DNA of 7,554 nt. It comes from Pelotomaculum sp. UBA5255. Lineage in GTDB: Bacteria > Bacillota > Desulfotomaculia > Desulfotomaculales > Pelotomaculaceae. The notes below the pieces were generated by a model, which had not been told where the DNA came from, ran no database searches, and saw nothing but the letters and a program-made list of their open reading frames with translations. The position numbers and the translations under genes were made by a program. The stretch covers positions 12,267-19,820 of the forward strand of contig DHTR01000089.1 of the NCBI GenBank assembly GCA_002408725.1, read 5' to 3'. Positions 5,933 to 7,554 of this stretch are shown here, piece by piece (position 1 is the first letter of the stretch; each line of letters opens with the position of its first letter).

Positions 5933-5970
5933 AAAAATGGCCCTGGCAAATTTGCTCTTAGGCCATTTTT
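5933..5970. terminator. Bidirectional terminator after mop
   Basis: AAAAATGGCC (5933-5942) and GGCCATTTTT (5961-5970) are perfect inverted repeats flanking an 18-nt loop that itself holds the palindrome GCAAATTTGC (5946-5955). The A/T ends give a U-run in either direction. It lies 21 bp past the mop stop and is the likely mop terminator; the hairpin at 5804-5840 would be a second stop. Confidence 0.75.
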
Positions 5971-5991
5971 ACCTTCACCAATATGTTGGGA

Positions 5992-6195
5992 CTACCTACC
6001 AATCATTACGGAACTCGCTTTCACAAGTGCGTTTACCTGGTCACCAACCTTTAATCCCAATCTCTTTGCCGAATCAGCTGTTAGTGTTGAGCACATTTCC
6101 TGTCCTCCGACATCAAGCAGGACTTCAGCATTGATGTCATTTGTTTTAATATTCTTAATGCGGGCCTTAAGATTATTACGGGCACTAAGTTCCAT
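5992..6195 (-). CDS. mop: Free-standing Mop/TOBE molybdate-binding protein (molbindin)
   Basis: A 67-residue single TOBE domain. The family signatures are clear: MELSARNNLKARI at the N-terminus (SARN is the usual opening) and VGDQVNALVKASSVMIG (50-66) at the end. Such small cytoplasmic proteins assemble into oligomers that bind molybdate or tungstate at subunit interfaces and act as an oxyanion buffer or carrier. ATG 6195-6193 has AGGAGGG (6208-6202) 6 nt upstream. A 9-bp palindrome lies just before the RBS and a strong terminator just after the gene, so it is probably monocistronic. It is of special interest because the ModC of this locus lacks the TOBE domain normally fused to it; Mop may supply that function in trans, or may only store the anion. 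Confidence 0.93.
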   Translation of the reverse strand: MELSARNNLKARIKNIKTNDINAEVLLDVGGQEMCSTLTADSAKRLGLKVGDQVNALVKASSVMIGR

Positions 6196-6211
6196 AATCT
6201 TCCCTCCTATT

Positions 6212-6233
6212 CAAATTATACTTATATAATTTG
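6212..6233. promoter_or_regulatory. 9-bp palindrome at the mop promoter/leader (candidate operator)
   Basis: CAAATTATA (6212-6220) and TATAATTTG (6225-6233) are perfect inverted copies with a 4-bp spacer, ending 3 bp before the mop SD. On the minus strand the proximal arm contains TATAAT (6220-6215), a possible -10 with only a weak -35 (TCTAAA, 6243-6238, 17-nt spacing). A bound protein would block the promoter. If instead transcribed, the same bases would form a hairpin next to the SD. Confidence 0.5.
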
Positions 6234-6330
6234 GCGTTTTAGAAATATTTATACATGGGAACAATAAAATAATACCCCATAATAAACTTCGGAACGTGGT
6301 CAAGAAACATAATTCATATTTGATTTTCTT

Positions 6331-6669
6331 TTATACCTTATACAAATGCCTCTCGGGTTTCTTTCCTTGGGACCCCATGAATTTTCCCAGGGCATAAGGG
6401 TAAATTCTCTTGTTTATGATATCATTCACGGCCAAATTAATTAAGTATTCCATGGCTGGCTCAGGATCCAGCCATGTGCACTCGAAATTCGAATGTGTTG
6501 TCATATCGATAGAATACACAAATGGGGATACTTTTTCGAAATCTTTGTAGATCATTAAATCAAATCTTTCTGCCGGTTTCTCATTTTCTTTTATAGCATA
6601 AATACGGATTTCATAGATTTCATTATGACATTCGTAATGAACAGACTTATACTTTTTTGTTAAGCGCAT
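6331..6669 (-). CDS. Unrecognised 112-residue protein
   Basis: A soluble protein rich in Tyr, Lys and acidic residues (YECHNEIYEIRIYAIKENEK near the start; WLDPEPAMEYLINLAVNDII in the second half; basic tail KPERHLYKV). There are no membrane segments, signal peptide, zinc motif or catalytic signature I can name. The alternating pattern EIYEIRIYAI and FDLMIYKDF suggests beta strands followed by a helix. The start at ATG 6669-6667 has GAGGGG 5 nt upstream. An in-frame ATG at 6690 (AAGGA 4 nt upstream) is a possible alternative. The longer frame back to 6810 is unlikely because it runs through a strong terminator. It lies 135 bp upstream of mop on the same strand with mop's own promoter between, so a shared role is not shown. 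Confidence 0.6.
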   Translation of the reverse strand: MRLTKKYKSVHYECHNEIYEIRIYAIKENEKPAERFDLMIYKDFEKVSPFVYSIDMTTHSNFECTWLDPEPAMEYLINLAVNDIINKRIYPYALGKFMGSQGKKPERHLYKV

Positions 6670-6753
6670 AGCTCCCCCTCTTAATCGCATCAAGTCCTTT
6701 TCCAGTTTATTTACACTTTTATATTTATAATCCAGTGCCACTATGTTTAAACT

Positions 6754-6775
6754 AAAAAACCGCACAAATGTGCGG
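6754..6775 (-). terminator. Intrinsic terminator after the histidine phosphatase gene
   Basis: On the minus strand CCGCAC (6775-6770) and GTGCGG (6765-6760) close an ATTT loop and are followed at once by six T (6759-6754). This is a textbook rho-independent terminator, 87 bp past the phosphatase stop. It shows that transcription from the right ends here and that the gene at 6331-6669 starts a new unit. Confidence 0.9.
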
Positions 6776-6861
6776 CAAAAAAGCAAAGAAATCTTGCTGC
6801 TCCTTTCCACACAGGAGGCCCATTCGTTTCCAAATGAACAAAAACTGTATTTGCCTAACGC

Positions 6862-7461
6862 CTAAAGTATCCAGTTCATCCTTACCAATTTGAGGTGGAT
6901 CCCATCGACTTCCAGCTTATTCATACATCCATAATCCTGAGCAATGTTAAACAGGTTTTTGAGAGGGCTCCCTAAAACATGACAGATAATACAACGGTTT
7001 AATCCCGCATGCCCTACTACAAGGATGTTATTACCCGGCGATCCTATTATTTCATACAGCGCGCGCACTGCCCTGGCCGCACAATCCAGGAAGCTTTCCC
7101 CCCCGGGAGGCCGGTAATGGACAATGTCCCTACCCCGTTTGCTGAACTCTTCCGGCTGACCGCTTTGGATTTCTAAAAAGGACTTGCCCTCCCAGCAACC
7201 AAGACTTATCTCCCGTAGATCTTTTCGGATTATAGGACGAGCTTCTTGTTTTTCACAGATAAACAGGGCCGTTTTTAGTGATCGCTCCAGGTCGCTACAG
7301 TAGACATAATTAAACCCTACAACAGCCAGGTGATCCCGAAGCCGGAAGGCCTGCAGTCTGCCGTTATGGTTGAGCGGGATGTTGATCTGGCCAATAAAGC
7401 GCCGACTGCCCTGGGTTTCGACTTCCCCGTGCCGCAAGAGGTAAATATTTTTCGGCGCCAT
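6862..7461 (-). CDS. Histidine phosphatase (phosphoglycerate mutase/CobC-like)
   Basis: A 199-residue cytoplasmic enzyme of the histidine phosphatase clan. The RHG motif is LLRHGE (8-13) with H11 the phosphorylated histidine and R10 a phosphate ligand. Also present are R60 in CSDLERSLKTA (phosphate pocket), E84 in LREISLGCWEG (proton donor) and the second histidine H151 in VGHAGLNRC. PPGGES (118-123) resembles the loop of CobC-type phosphatases. Length fits alpha-ribazole phosphatase, but the substrate cannot be read from sequence and no cobalamin genes are visible; related phosphatases also occur in molybdoenzyme maturation clusters. ATG 7461-7459 has GGAAGGG 5 nt upstream and abuts the stop of the preceding gene, so the two are translationally coupled. 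A strong terminator follows. Confidence 0.88.
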   Translation of the reverse strand: MAPKNIYLLRHGEVETQGSRRFIGQINIPLNHNGRLQAFRLRDHLAVVGFNYVYCSDLERSLKTALFICEKQEARPIIRKDLREISLGCWEGKSFLEIQSGQPEEFSKRGRDIVHYRPPGGESFLDCAARAVRALYEIIGSPGNNILVVGHAGLNRCIICHVLGSPLKNLFNIAQDYGCMNKLEVDGIHLKLVRMNWIL

Positions 7462-7554
7462 CTATACCCTTCCAAAGGAGCAGGCAGGGGACCTGCACTC
7501 ACGACATTCCATGCATAAGCCGCTATGCCCCAGGGCAGCGTCATTCTCGTGAAA
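7462..7554 (-). CDS. Cys-rich C-terminus of a gene entering from the right
   Basis: An open frame from the window edge ends at TAG 7464-7462, directly next to the ATG of the phosphatase (0 bp between). The 30 visible residues include GLCMECRECRSPACSFG: four cysteines as C-X2-C-X2-C-X4-C, a pattern suited to an Fe-S cluster or zinc site. The coupling to a downstream gene with a good RBS, and the cysteine pattern, argue that it is real. A tail of this kind reminds me of some molybdopterin-binding or maturation proteins of anaerobes, but that is only an impression; the body of the protein is outside the window. Confidence 0.65.
   Translation of the reverse strand, partial: FHENDAALGHSGLCMECRECRSPACSFGRV

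Noticed and set aside
6256..6281. ATGGG/CCCAT stem as a terminator of the 6331-6669 gene
   Set aside because: It is only five base pairs, with a 16-nt loop and no T-run after it.
6670..6810. Upstream extension of the 6331-6669 gene to 159 residues
   Set aside because: The extension translates through a perfect CCGCAC-ATTT-GTGCGG hairpin with a T6 tail, which is a terminator. A better SD lies before the ATG at 6669.
1..7554. CRISPR array, tRNA, rRNA, or intact insertion sequence
   Set aside because: No regularly spaced repeats, tRNA-like cloverleaf, rRNA stretch or transposase with terminal repeats was seen.

Overview
The window is a molybdenum/tungsten locus, most likely from an anaerobic Gram-positive bacterium of the Clostridia (a Peptococcaceae or Desulfotomaculum-like lineage is my inference). 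Grounds for this are strong AGGAGG-type ribosome binding sites, three TTG start codons, sigma-A promoters in AT-rich spacers, a lipoprotein ModA, a DUF364 gene beside modABC, and an excisionase-type HTH fused to a binding-protein domain as the regulator. All confident genes except that regulator lie on the minus strand.

Layout, left to right. 1-203: 5' part of an unrecognised gene leaving the window, containing a run of eight G. 209-448: MoaD/ThiS-like sulfur carrier, 5 bp upstream of it, with its own promoter near 522-550. 449-868: no convincing gene. 869-1627: DUF364 Rossmann-like protein. 1697-2404: short ModC ATPase. 2405-2616: AT-rich gap with a 10-bp inverted repeat. 2617-3288: ModB permease. 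3294-4091: ModA lipoprotein. 4092-4831: a 740-bp divergent control region with a near-consensus modA promoter and a long modA leader on one strand, and up to three promoters plus a doubtful 28-34 codon ORF on the other. 4832-5797: HTH-PBP_like regulator (plus strand). 5804-5970: two hairpin terminators between convergent genes. 5992-6195: free-standing Mop (TOBE) protein, with a 9-bp palindrome next to its RBS. 6331-6669: unrecognised small protein. 6754-6775: strong terminator. 6862-7461: histidine phosphatase. 7462-7554: Cys-rich C-terminus of a gene entering from the right.

How the parts fit. ModA captures molybdate or tungstate outside the membrane, ModB carries it, and ModC powers transport. 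This ModC has no C-terminal TOBE domain; the only TOBE module present is the separate Mop protein. The HTH-PBP_like protein is the obvious candidate sensor-regulator. The MoaD-like protein points to sulfur transfer into the pterin cofactor that uses the metal. The DUF364 protein probably has a metal-related role.

The most interesting material is regulatory: a 10-bp motif that is shared between the modB-modC gap and the region upstream of the modA promoter, the Mop palindrome, the roughly 240-nt modA leader, and the G8 tract at the left end. No CRISPR array, tRNA, rRNA or intact mobile element was seen.
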